Positions 1-6,705 of a DNA stretch of 9,620 nt are shown here, piece by piece. Below the pieces are notes generated by a model that saw only the letters and a list, made by a program, of their open reading frames with translations, made no database searches and had not been told where the DNA came from. A program made the translations under genes and the position numbers. The first letter of the stretch is position 1, and each line of letters starts with the position of its first letter. This DNA is from Thermoflexus sp042408365 (GTDB lineage Bacteria; Chloroflexota; Anaerolineae; Thermoflexales; Thermoflexaceae). The stretch lies in contig NZ_JBHOQJ010000148.1 of the NCBI RefSeq assembly GCF_042408365.1, positions 1 to 9,620 on the forward strand. The letters run 5' to 3'.

Positions 1-1372
1 TCCCCCAGATCACCCAATGATCCGCGTTGCACACCGCGTCGCAGGAACGCCAGAACTCCGGTGTGATCCCGGTGTAAATCGGGTTCTTCAACATGCGGGT
101 CAGCTTCCCGCCCCGGATCTCCCAGGCGATCTCGCAGCCGAACTGGAAATTCAACCGCTTATCGTCGATGCTCCATGAGCGGTTGGTGTCCATAAAGATC
201 CCTTCCTCCGTGTCCGCGATCAGATCCTCCAGGCGCCACGTCCCGGGGAGCAGGTTCACGTTGGTCATGCGGATCAAGGGGATCCGATTCCAGCCGGAGG
301 CCCGCATGGTGCCGTTGGAGAGGCCGGTGACGTAGGGGGAGGGGCCCAAGAGTTTCAGCAGCTGCCGCGCGGTTTCGCGAGAGGTCATATAACCGACGAA
401 AAGGCCCTCCCGCACAATATCGACTCGTTGTGCGGGTACCCCTTCGTCATCCCAACCGAAAGTCCCCAGCCCGCCGGGCAACGTGGCGTCCGCCGTGATG
501 TTGACCACCTCCGAGCCGTAACGGAAGGTCCCCAGCTTCTCCGGGGTCAGGAAAGAGGTCCCCGCATAGGCAGCCTCCGTCCCGAAGACGCGGTCCAGCT
601 CAATGGGGTGCCCACACGACTCATGGATCTGGAGGGCCACCTGGGAGCCCCCGAGGATCACCGTGGTCACCGTGTCCGGACAGGGATCCGCCGTCAGCAG
701 GGCCACGGCCTCCTCCGCGATGCGGGGCGCGTGGCCCGGGAGATCGCATTCCTCGATGAACTCCCATCCGCGGGTCATTTGATGACGGCCCACCGAATTC
801 GGGTAAGAGCGGCGCTGGACCTCGTCGGGCCCCACGGCCAGGGCCTCGATGCCGCAACCCGATTCGATGATCTCCTGCTCGATCCACGAGCCCTCCGTGC
901 TGGCGAAGACCTTGCGCTCGCGGATGAACACCATCTCCGCCTCCGTGGCCGCGATCCCTTTCACCGCCCGCATCGCCGCATCGGCAGCCAACAGGACCTC
1001 GAGTTTCTTCTCCAGGGGGACCGCGAAGGGATCGATCTGCACCGGCGTCCGATAGGTTCCTCGCTGAACCACCGGCGGCCCGATATCGACGTCCTCTTTC
1101 TTGAAAAGGGCACTGGCCTTTGCGATCTGGACGGCCCGCTGGGCGACCCGCTCCGCCTCCTCCAGGGTCAACTGGGCGCTGGAGGCGAAGCCCCAGGCCC
1201 CGTCAGCGATCACCCGTACGCCAAACCCCATATCTTCAATCTGGCTGATGCCCTGAACGACCCCGTTGCGGACCAATACGGATTGCTCGATCCGATGGAC
1301 CAGGCGGACATCGGCGTAGGATGCCCCCTTCAGCTGCGCGGCGTTCAGCGTGCGCTCCAGGATCTCCTTCAC
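1..1372 (-). CDS. tldD: TldD/PmbA-family metalloprotease, C-terminus cut by window edge
   Basis: Probable cytosolic zinc metallopeptidase subunit of the TldD/TldE (PmbA) type, which in characterised bacteria degrades or matures small unfolded peptides as a TldD-TldE heterodimer. The frame runs cleanly from a GTG at 1372-1370 to the left edge (457 complete codons). It carries the family signature HESCGH at residues 250-255 (HExxxH: His250 and His255 as expected metal ligands, Glu251 as expected catalytic base), followed by the conserved stretch with FGTEAAYAG and the later GLSNGTMRASG. E. coli TldD is about 480 residues, so only about 20-30 residues are missing; these should include the CGK motif whose Cys is a metal ligand in the family. 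The start is set by a near-perfect Shine-Dalgarno AAAGGAGGT at 1385-1377. The MFS gene ends 48 nt upstream. A PmbA/TldE partner would be expected next to it beyond the left edge, but that is inference. TldD is favoured over TldE because the metal motif is intact. Confidence 0.95.
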   Translation of the reverse strand, partial: MKEILERTLNAAQLKGASYADVRLVHRIEQSVLVRNGVVQGISQIEDMGFGVRVIADGAWGFASSAQLTLEEAERVAQRAVQIAKASALFKKEDVDIGPPVVQRGTYRTPVQIDPFAVPLEKKLEVLLAADAAMRAVKGIAATEAEMVFIRERKVFASTEGSWIEQEIIESGCGIEALAVGPDEVQRRSYPNSVGRHQMTRGWEFIEECDLPGHAPRIAEEAVALLTADPCPDTVTTVILGGSQVALQIHESCGHPIELDRVFGTEAAYAGTSFLTPEKLGTFRYGSEVVNITADATLPGGLGTFGWDDEGVPAQRVDIVREGLFVGYMTSRETARQLLKLLGPSPYVTGLSNGTMRASGWNRIPLIRMTNVNLLPGTWRLEDLIADTEEGIFMDTNRSWSIDDKRLNFQFGCEIAWEIRGGKLTRMLKNPIYTGITPEFWRSCDAVCNADHWVIWG

Positions 1373-1376
1373 GCGG

Positions 1377-1385
1377 ACCTCCTTT
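1377..1385 (-). promoter_or_regulatory. Strong ribosome binding site for tldD
   Basis: On the minus strand AAAGGAGGT is complementary to the 3' end of 16S rRNA over its whole length and lies 4 nt before the GTG at 1372. It fixes this GTG as the tldD start even though no ATG is near. Confidence 0.85.
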
Positions 1386-1419
1386 AAGCGCCCCAAAGGC
1401 TATATGAGAATACAAAGCA

Positions 1420-1447
1420 ATTATAGACCACGCCGGTTCGCTTCCAA
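1420..1447 (-). promoter_or_regulatory. Candidate sigma70-type promoter for tldD
   Basis: On the minus strand a perfect -10 box TATAAT (1425-1420) lies 16 bp downstream of TTGGAA (1447-1442), which matches TTGACA at 4 of 6 positions. The -35 and spacer lie inside the last codons of the MFS gene, and the -10 overlaps its TAA stop. Predicted initiation near 1413 would give a leader of about 40 nt carrying the tldD ribosome site. This would let tldD be transcribed apart from rsmI-MFS. The AT-rich stop region could produce such a match by chance. Confidence 0.4.
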
Positions 1448-2617
1448 ACCGGATCCGGACGGGATCGCTTCCACCCTTTGGCCCAGTGTTCCGGCCCAGA
1501 AGGCCCCTCCGATCGCCAGCGGGAGCGAAAGCAAGGCGACCCACAACGGATAGGCTGGCTGGAGGGCGAACAGGAACCCCGCCATCGGGGCGGCGAGTGC
1601 CAGCGCCAGACTGCGAGCGGTGTGGACCATAGCGGAGGATGTGGCCCGCGTCTCATGGGAGGCCAGGCGCAGGATCCGGGCCGCCGCCAGGGAGTAGCCC
1701 GCATAGATGCCGCCGAGGAAAGCCATGGCCCCCATCACCACCGGGAAATATCGAAATCCTATTAAGAGAAGCATGAAACCCATCCAGCCCAACCCCCATG
1801 CGCCCACCAACCCCAGCGGCCGTGCCCGCCCCTCATCCCATCGGCCCAGCAAGGGGCCCAGCCCGATGATCCCCAGCGCCTGGAGCGAGGCGAACAGACC
1901 CAAATGGGCTTTGGTCCATCCCCCTACATGCTGCAGGAAGTTGGGAAGCAAAACCAACCCCACCTGACTCACCGTGAACAAGGCCAAAAGAGCGAGGCCA
2001 AACGGCCATGGGATCCCTTTCCAGATCTCCCGCATGGTCGGATGCGCCGAACGCTCCGGGGGTGGATCCATGGGGAGAAAAAGAGCGACAACGGTGGAGA
2101 GGAGAAACAACCCGGCGCTTAGCCCGAGCACCCGACGCATCCCCCAATGTTGAGCCAGCCATCCGCCCGCGGCAGGCGTCAGGAGGCCTCCCAGGGCGTA
2201 GCTGGCGCTTAATAAAGGGAACACCCGTTCCAGCGGGATCGGCCCGACCATGCGGGCTACGTACGCGTGAATAATCGGCAGGCAGTAACCGGACATCAGG
2301 TAGAGCGTCAGGCCAGGGATCAGCATTCGCCAGTCCGCTGCCCCGGCCATCCCCAGAGCCCCAACCAACCCGGCGAGCCATCCCCCCAGCATGAGCGGTT
2401 TGTATCGTAGGCGATCGGCCACCCAACCCGCTGGGAGATAAAGCAAGGCGAGGATCAGCTCGGCCACGCCGATGACCAGCCCGATTTGCTGCGGTGCGGC
2501 CCCCAGCTCCTGCACATACACCGGGATCAAATAAAAGAAAAGGCCTTCCCCCAATGCCCAGAGGAGCTCCGAGAGGATCAACAACCGGATCATCCGCCAA
2601 GGTTGCGAAGAATTCAT
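1421..2617 (-). CDS. Major facilitator superfamily transporter
   Basis: Inner-membrane secondary transporter or efflux protein of 398 residues with about 12 predicted membrane spans in two halves. The hydrophobic segments begin with residues about 10-34 and 46-62; a hydrophilic central loop at about 183-203 (PPPERS...) splits the halves. The MFS motif A between helices 2 and 3 is visible as AGWVADRLRYKP at residues 63-74, with the key Gly64, Asp68 and Arg69. The substrate cannot be told from sequence; the general shape resembles sugar/drug-type MFS members. The ATG at 2617 is preceded by TAGGAGC (2631-2625) at normal spacing. rsmI ends only 28 nt upstream, so co-transcription is likely, while tldD follows after 48 nt. 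No truncation or frameshift is seen. A link between its substrate and tldD (for example peptide export) is conceivable but unsupported. Confidence 0.9.
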   Translation of the reverse strand: MNSSQPWRMIRLLILSELLWALGEGLFFYLIPVYVQELGAAPQQIGLVIGVAELILALLYLPAGWVADRLRYKPLMLGGWLAGLVGALGMAGAADWRMLIPGLTLYLMSGYCLPIIHAYVARMVGPIPLERVFPLLSASYALGGLLTPAAGGWLAQHWGMRRVLGLSAGLFLLSTVVALFLPMDPPPERSAHPTMREIWKGIPWPFGLALLALFTVSQVGLVLLPNFLQHVGGWTKAHLGLFASLQALGIIGLGPLLGRWDEGRARPLGLVGAWGLGWMGFMLLLIGFRYFPVVMGAMAFLGGIYAGYSLAAARILRLASHETRATSSAMVHTARSLALALAAPMAGFLFALQPAYPLWVALLSLPLAIGGAFWAGTLGQRVEAIPSGSGLEANRRGL

Positions 2618-2645
2618 TTGGAAAGCTCCTACGCCGCGTGAGTGC

Positions 2646-3473
2646 TTATTCCCCGCGGAGCTTGAGGGCCATTCGATAGATCACCGAACGCGGCCACCCG
2701 GAAGCCCGGGCGACTTCGCGAGCCGCCTGCGTGGGGGGCATGCCCGCAGCAAGCAGCTCCTGAAGCCGGCTCCTCACCTCCTCTTCCTCCCACCGCGTCT
2801 CCTCCTCCGGCGCCCCGGCGATGACCAGCGTGAATTCCCCCCGGGGCTCCACACGGATGAAATGCTCCAGGATCTCCCGTGCCGTCCCCCGGCGGATTTC
2901 TTCGTGGATCTTGGTCAGCTCGCGGGCCACCGCCATGGGGCGATCGCCCAGGATCTCCAGGATGTCCTGGAGGCATGCCCGCAGGCGATGAGGGGCCTCA
3001 AAAGCCACCAGGGTCCAGGGGGCCGATGCGACCTCAGCCAGCAACCGCCGGCGCTCTCCAGGCTTGCGCGGCAGGAACCCCAGAAAGAGAAAGCGGTCCG
3101 TCGGGAGGCCGGAGACCACCAGGGCCGTCACCGGCGCCGACGGCCCGGGGATCGGGATCACCGGAAATCCATGATCCAGCGCGGCGCGGATCAGAGCATA
3201 GCCCGGATCCGAAAGCCCCGGCATCCCGGCCTCTGAGACCAACGCCACATCGCCGGAGCGCAGGGCTTCCAGGATCTGAGGGATACGGGCCGGTTCATTG
3301 TGCTCAAAGTAGCTGATCATCGGGGTATGAATGCCATAATGTTCCAGTAGAATGCGGGTGCGACGGGTATCCTCAGCGGCGATCAGGCTGCACTCCCGCA
3401 GCACCCGCAGCGCCCGCAGGGTGATGTCCTCAAGGTTTCCGATGGGCGTGCCGACCACGTACAACGTGCCCAT
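2646..3473 (-). CDS. rsmI: 16S rRNA (cytidine1402-2'-O)-methyltransferase RsmI
   Basis: SAM-dependent methyltransferase of the tetrapyrrole-methylase fold that 2'-O-methylates C1402 in the decoding centre of 16S rRNA. The 275-residue length fits the family (E. coli 286). Visible landmarks are the N-terminal glycine-rich VGTPIGNLEDIT (residues 7-18), AAEDTRRT (32-39), the signature VSEAGMPGLSDPG (79-91; Glu81 and Met84 replace the more common Asp and Thr), IPGPSAP (108-114) and FLGFLP (130-135). The C-terminal part, about 228-275, looks like the helix-turn-helix tail typical of RsmI, with TQAAREVARASGWPRSVIY. The same frame is open upstream to 3647, but the extra 58 residues have no family counterpart, while the ATG at 3473 has GGGAGGGAG (3489-3481) 7 nt before it. 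It appears to lead a unit with the MFS gene. A 244-bp gap with a strong hairpin separates it from the foldase gene upstream. Confidence 0.97.
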   Translation of the reverse strand: MGTLYVVGTPIGNLEDITLRALRVLRECSLIAAEDTRRTRILLEHYGIHTPMISYFEHNEPARIPQILEALRSGDVALVSEAGMPGLSDPGYALIRAALDHGFPVIPIPGPSAPVTALVVSGLPTDRFLFLGFLPRKPGERRRLLAEVASAPWTLVAFEAPHRLRACLQDILEILGDRPMAVARELTKIHEEIRRGTAREILEHFIRVEPRGEFTLVIAGAPEEETRWEEEEVRSRLQELLAAGMPPTQAAREVARASGWPRSVIYRMALKLRGE

Positions 3474-3480
3474 CCTGCGA

Positions 3481-3489
3481 CTCCCTCCC
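3481..3489 (-). promoter_or_regulatory. Ribosome binding site that decides the rsmI start
   Basis: GGGAGGGAG on the minus strand sits 7 nt before the ATG at 3473. The same 7-nt spacing occurs at the foldase and M50 genes here. It supports MGTLYVV as the true N-terminus over the longer frame opening at 3647. Confidence 0.75.
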
Positions 3490-3600
3490 AGCCACCGCTC
3501 GCTGCACTGTTGGGTCAGGCGGAAAGCGCGCCCCCGAAACGGGCGAGGCCACGAACCAACATGAGCCGTCCACCAGGAACCGTCTGCCTCTCCAGACAAA

Positions 3601-3628
3601 GAGGGCACGTCCAGAAGGACGTGCCCTC
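3601..3628 (-). terminator. Perfect 12-bp-stem hairpin between foldase gene and rsmI
   Basis: GAGGGCACGTCC and GGACGTGCCCTC form a perfect 12-bp stem around a 4-nt loop (TTCT on the minus strand, AGAA on the plus). On the minus strand it is followed by TTTGTCT, a short and imperfect U tract, so it is most simply a transcription terminator for the foldase gene, whose stop lies 90 nt upstream. It could instead be an attenuator in an rsmI leader if rsmI has a promoter between 3717 and 3630 (a TAAAAT -10-like box lies there without a good -35). The downstream sequence on the plus strand is GC-rich, which argues against plus-strand termination. Confidence 0.55.
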
Positions 3629-3717
3629 GCGCGCGTCCGTGTCCCAACGATTCGCCTCGGAGCTCCCAAACTTCATTTTACCTGAGGTGAAGAGGAACCG
3701 ATCATTCAGAAGTCCCA

Positions 3718-4623
3718 TTAAGGGGACAGCGGGATAAAAATCTCCACCTGGGCCTCCGCCCGCCAGGCTTGCAACCGTTCGCGGATCCGGTTCTGCCGGA
3801 GCAGCTCCCGCTGATCCTCTGTGAGCGGCCGGGCCGGGTCCTTCTCCACCACGAAGAGCAGGTGATACCCCCCGGGGGTCGCCACCAGGGTCACCTGGCC
3901 GGGAGGTGTGGCGAACGCGGCCTCCTCCAGCTCCGGGATCACCAGGGTCCCCCGGGCGAACCAACCCAGGTCGCCGCCCAGGTCCCGGGTGGCCTCGTTC
4001 TCCGAATACTGACGGGCCAGCTCGATGAAATCCTCCCCCTGTTGCACGCGAGCGAGGAGCTGACGGGCGGTCTCCTCGCTGGACACCTGGATGTGCCGGG
4101 CGTGAACCTGCTCCGCCACCTCGGGGATGTCCGCCGTCAGGCGTTCGAAAACCTTCTGGGCCAGCATGGCCGCGCGCTGATTCCGCCGGAACTCCTCCTC
4201 GCTCATCCCCATGGACGCCAGCCGCTGGCGGAAGGATTCCAGGCCTCCGCTCTCATTAATGAATTGACCCAACGCCGCCTCTACCTCCTCTGGCGATACA
4301 GCGATCCCCAACGCCACTGCGTGCTGCTCGATGAGGAGCTCCTCGATCATGCCCTCCAGGATTTGGCGGGGAAGCCCCGCCAGGCGACGTCGCCCTTCCT
4401 CAGAGTTCGGATCCAGGCCGTTGCGGATCCACTCCCGTTCGTAGGCGGCGACCCGCTTTTCGAAATCCGAGAGGGGAATCGGCGCGCCATTGACCCGCGC
4501 CGCCAGCGCCGGAGTGGGTGTCGTGGAGGGCAATATCGGCGTTGAAACGGTCTCCGTTGGAATGGGAGAAGGGCCACAAGCGGCCAGAGCAAGAGCCAGG
4601 AGAACCGCTATTCTTCTGTGCAT
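3718..4623 (-). CDS. Lipoprotein parvulin-type peptidyl-prolyl isomerase (PrsA/SurA-like)
   Basis: Membrane-anchored extracytoplasmic foldase of 301 residues that should catalyse prolyl cis-trans isomerisation and hold exported proteins during folding. Residues 1-16 are a lipoprotein signal peptide: positive MHRR, a hydrophobic core, then the lipobox LAAC with Cys16 as the lipidation site. A Pro/Thr/Ser-rich linker (about 17-40) follows. A SurA-N-like helical chaperone region spans about 43-170, beginning VNGAPIPLSDFEKRV. The parvulin domain spans about 173-263, with the family landmarks HARHIQV (174-180), DFIELARQYSE (198-208), GGDLGWF (216-222), ELEEAAF (231-237) and GYHLLFV (252-258). The reading frame opens at 4722, but the ATG at 4623 is chosen because it gives a signal peptide directly at the N-terminus and has GGGGGAG (4637-4631) 7 nt upstream. 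PrsA of Firmicutes and similar lipid-anchored parvulins have the same plan. The gene is flanked by gaps of more than 200 bp on both sides, so it is probably transcribed alone. Confidence 0.93.
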   Translation of the reverse strand: MHRRIAVLLALALAACGPSPIPTETVSTPILPSTTPTPALAARVNGAPIPLSDFEKRVAAYEREWIRNGLDPNSEEGRRRLAGLPRQILEGMIEELLIEQHAVALGIAVSPEEVEAALGQFINESGGLESFRQRLASMGMSEEEFRRNQRAAMLAQKVFERLTADIPEVAEQVHARHIQVSSEETARQLLARVQQGEDFIELARQYSENEATRDLGGDLGWFARGTLVIPELEEAAFATPPGQVTLVATPGGYHLLFVVEKDPARPLTEDQRELLRQNRIRERLQAWRAEAQVEIFIPLSP

Positions 4624-4702
4624 CGGATCGCTCCCCCGTAGGAGATCCAAAAAGTTTTCCTCCCCCTCCCCGTAACCCTTTAAGCCGCGGGGAAAAGAAT
4701 GA

Positions 4703-4882
4703 GAGGCCATCCACCCCGCCATCGGAGAAGTTCAGCCGGTGGTCTCCCCGAAGGGTGTGGATGATCCCGACGGCCTTGCGAAGGCGTACCACCCGATCCT
4801 ACGGCCAGACCTCACCGAAATTCCACGTGGAAAGATCATCCTCACACGCGAGGGCGGCTACCCTGGATATGGCGTGAGCGCT
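4703..4882 (+). other. Coding-like plus-strand open frame, possible gene remnant
   Basis: Between a TGA at 4700-4702 and a TGA closing at 4885 or just before (the frame ends ...VSAF-stop) lies an open frame of about 61 codons on the plus strand, opposite to all recognised genes. Most of it occupies the otherwise empty gap 4624-4857; its last codons overlap the 3' end of the phosphatase-like gene antisense. The product looks protein-like, not like a GC-rich shadow: it includes DPDGLAKAYHPILRP, then DLTEIPRGKIILTREGG, then YPGYGVSAF. Counted by hand, GC by codon position is about 72, 46 and 69 percent, the low-second-position pattern of real genes. There is no ATG or good ribosome site (only GTG at 4739 or 4757), so if real it is the 3' remnant of a degraded gene. 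I recognise no family. The mirrored minus frame shares the low second position, so the pattern does not prove the strand. Confidence 0.2.
4821..4832. repeat. 12-bp perfect palindrome in intergenic gap
   Basis: TTCCACGTGGAA is a perfect inverted repeat without spacer, centred on CACGTG, lying 26 bp past the stop of the phosphatase-like gene and about 200 bp before the foldase gene. Its shape suits a dimeric regulator, but it also lies within the coding-like plus-strand frame, and a single site cannot establish function. Confidence 0.25.
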
Positions 4883-6594
4883 TTCTGATATGTCTCGCTC
4901 AGGAAAACATGGAAATCCCGCGCGTCTCGCCAGGTTTGAGGGCGCAAGGGACGCTCGGGCGGGAAAACGAGGAAGGACACCTCCTGAGCGCCACCTAACC
5001 CTCCATGAGTTCCCCGCTGCTCCTCAAACGTGACCACCACCCGGCCATCCCATGCCCCCAAGAGGATGAGATCCCCGCTGTCCGGCAAGCGGGCCAGGCG
5101 GGCCAGCTCCTGGGCCGCTCGCTCCGGATCCAGCCAGCGCCCCTCGACGGCCATCCGCTCGGGATCCCTCAAGGGATCCTGACCGTAAATCTGCGATCGG
5201 CCATCCGCGCGGACGATGCGGGCCCCTTGTCGGCCCATCAAGAACACGTCCTCCCCCTCGCGCCCGATGACCAAGCCGATCCCCGGATGCTCGATTAAGG
5301 CATCCAGCAGGTGAGGCCACCGAACAGCGATCTCGCTGAGCGGGAGGGGATCCGATGTGACGGCAATATAAACGTGGGCGAGGGGGCCGGAGGGTCGGAC
5401 GATGACATCAGCTGCGGGTTTGGACCATCCCTCCCGTTCTTCCTGGGAGCGGGGGGCCTGGCGCTGCACGTAGGCTCGGGCCGCCCGCACCATCCGGGCT
5501 CCGCGGGGGGAAAGAGCTCGCTCCAAGCCGCGCATCTCCACCATCAGATACCGCCATGACCGCCAGCGTCGATCATCGGATTCGACCGTTTCATCCATTG
5601 TAACCGGTTGCGCCATGTGGGCCCGGATGAAATCCCCCAGGCTTTGGCCGGAGCGCTGGGCGAACGGCTCCGCACGGGTCATCCCGTGATCTGAGAAAAC
5701 GTAAAGATCGTACGGGCGCCGGGCGAAGCTGGCCATTCGATCGATCTCACGCAAATAAGCGTCGATCCGACGCAACGCCCGAAACGCCACCGGATGATCC
5801 GGCCCGTAACGATGCGCAGCCTCATCGTAGAGGACGTAAATCGCATACAAAGGGGAGATCCCCCGATGAAGATCCAGGCTGATGCTGAAGGTGAGCAACT
5901 CGTGGAGCAGAGCGTTTCCCAAGGACAGGAATCCCAAACGAAAGAGCTCCACAGGGTTTCGCAGCAAACGCCTCCACGCTTCCCAGGAGCGAACGCCATA
6001 CCATAGCTCGTCCAAGATATCCCGGGCGATCATCCGGAGGATCCGCCAGATCCGCCCCGGGCTCAGCAACACCATCAGGAAGAGGCTCAGGCCGCGAACC
6101 CCCTGCAGCAATCCGGGCAGGCCCATCGTGCTCAGGGTGAAGATCGTTCGCTCCGCCCCTCCGTCGAACATGCTGGCGTAACAGGCTCCACCCCGGAGCA
6201 AGCCCCCCGCGCCGTCCTTGTGTAATCGAGAGGCAACCCGCCGCACGTGATCCGGCCGCTTCATCACAATCCGCATCCGCCGCGCTTTCTCATACCATCG
6301 GAACCCCGGGATGGCATCCAGCTGGCCGTAAAGCAGCGCAGCGGTTACGACAGGCGTGGTGGTGGGGAAGCCCGCGAACCACGGGGAGACCTGAAAGCGC
6401 CCCTTGCGGATCTGCCGGGCCAGATAGGGCATCCGTCCTTCCTCTAAAGCTTGCTGCAGATGGGGGAACGAGAGGCCGTCGATTTGGATCAGCACGAGGC
6501 CCCGCTCAAGGGTCAGCGGAACCTCCGGTTGCCCGATCCGCCGGCCCAGGGCGCGATATTTCGCTCGATAGATCCACCGGAAGATCGATTTCAT
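4858..6594 (-). CDS. Alkaline phosphatase superfamily (phosphodiesterase/pyrophosphatase-like) protein
   Basis: Predicted two-metal hydrolase of the type I phosphodiesterase/nucleotide pyrophosphatase branch, 578 residues. The metal and nucleophile set is complete: Asp39 in LIQIDGLSF, a nucleophile Thr in FPTTTP (residues 76-81, most likely Thr80), Asp257 and His261 in YDEAAHRYG, Asp302 and His303 in FSDHGMT, and His530 in GTHGG. About 175 residues separate the nucleophile from the second metal motif. Part of this (about 160-195) is hydrophobic and may be a membrane-touching or reentrant helix; no cleavable signal peptide is visible, but the N-terminus is basic (MKSIFRWIYRAKYRALGRR), which could bind membrane lipid. 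Substrate is unknown; phosphodiester lipid headgroups, nucleotides or glycan phosphates are all possible for the superfamily. The ATG at 6594 has only a weak ribosome site (GGGAACG just upstream). It lies 111 nt after the M50 protease gene, so coupling of expression is possible but uncertain. Confidence 0.9.
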   Translation of the reverse strand: MKSIFRWIYRAKYRALGRRIGQPEVPLTLERGLVLIQIDGLSFPHLQQALEEGRMPYLARQIRKGRFQVSPWFAGFPTTTPVVTAALLYGQLDAIPGFRWYEKARRMRIVMKRPDHVRRVASRLHKDGAGGLLRGGACYASMFDGGAERTIFTLSTMGLPGLLQGVRGLSLFLMVLLSPGRIWRILRMIARDILDELWYGVRSWEAWRRLLRNPVELFRLGFLSLGNALLHELLTFSISLDLHRGISPLYAIYVLYDEAAHRYGPDHPVAFRALRRIDAYLREIDRMASFARRPYDLYVFSDHGMTRAEPFAQRSGQSLGDFIRAHMAQPVTMDETVESDDRRWRSWRYLMVEMRGLERALSPRGARMVRAARAYVQRQAPRSQEEREGWSKPAADVIVRPSGPLAHVYIAVTSDPLPLSEIAVRWPHLLDALIEHPGIGLVIGREGEDVFLMGRQGARIVRADGRSQIYGQDPLRDPERMAVEGRWLDPERAAQELARLARLPDSGDLILLGAWDGRVVVTFEEQRGTHGGLGGAQEVSFLVFPPERPLRPQTWRDARDFHVFLSETYQKALTPYPG

Positions 6595-6629
6595 CGTTCC
6601 CAGGCGATGTTCACGAAAGCGAAAGGGAG

Positions 6630-6645
6630 CCGGGCTTCCGCCCGG
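6630..6645 (-). other. Short GC-rich hairpin between M50 gene and phosphatase-like gene
   Basis: CCGGGC-GGAA-GCCCGG on the minus strand makes a 6-bp stem closed by a GNRA-type loop, in the middle of the 111-nt gap. It is followed by CTCCCTTTCGCTTT, which is pyrimidine-rich but lacks an uninterrupted U run. It could weaken read-through or stabilise a processed end, but it is short enough to be chance in GC-rich DNA. Confidence 0.25.
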
Positions 6646-6705
6646 AACGTTTGAGGAGAGCCGCTATTCCCGACCCTTGGGATCACCGGAGGGCAGAAAA
6701 TGCGC

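Noticed and set aside
428..1387. Long plus-strand frame opposite tldD
   Set aside because: It is antisense to a clear TldD protein with its HExxxH motif; its composition (Arg, His, Gly, Leu-rich) is that of a GC-rich shadow.
3474..3647. 58-residue N-terminal extension of RsmI
   Set aside because: It is outside the known family length, crosses the inter-gene gap, and a well-placed ribosome site supports the internal ATG at 3473.
3473..3717. T-box-like leader before rsmI
   Set aside because: The hairpin and the GGGACACGG stretch recall a T-box terminator, but the conserved T-box core and a stem I are absent, there is no room upstream, and rsmI is not an amino-acid gene.
3769..4545. 258-codon plus-strand frame opposite the foldase gene
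   Set aside because: It is antisense to a parvulin-domain lipoprotein with signal peptide and lipobox; no independent evidence of coding.
4624..4722. 33-residue N-terminal extension of the parvulin lipoprotein
   Set aside because: It would bury the signal peptide and lipobox inside the protein; the ATG at 4623 has a good ribosome site.
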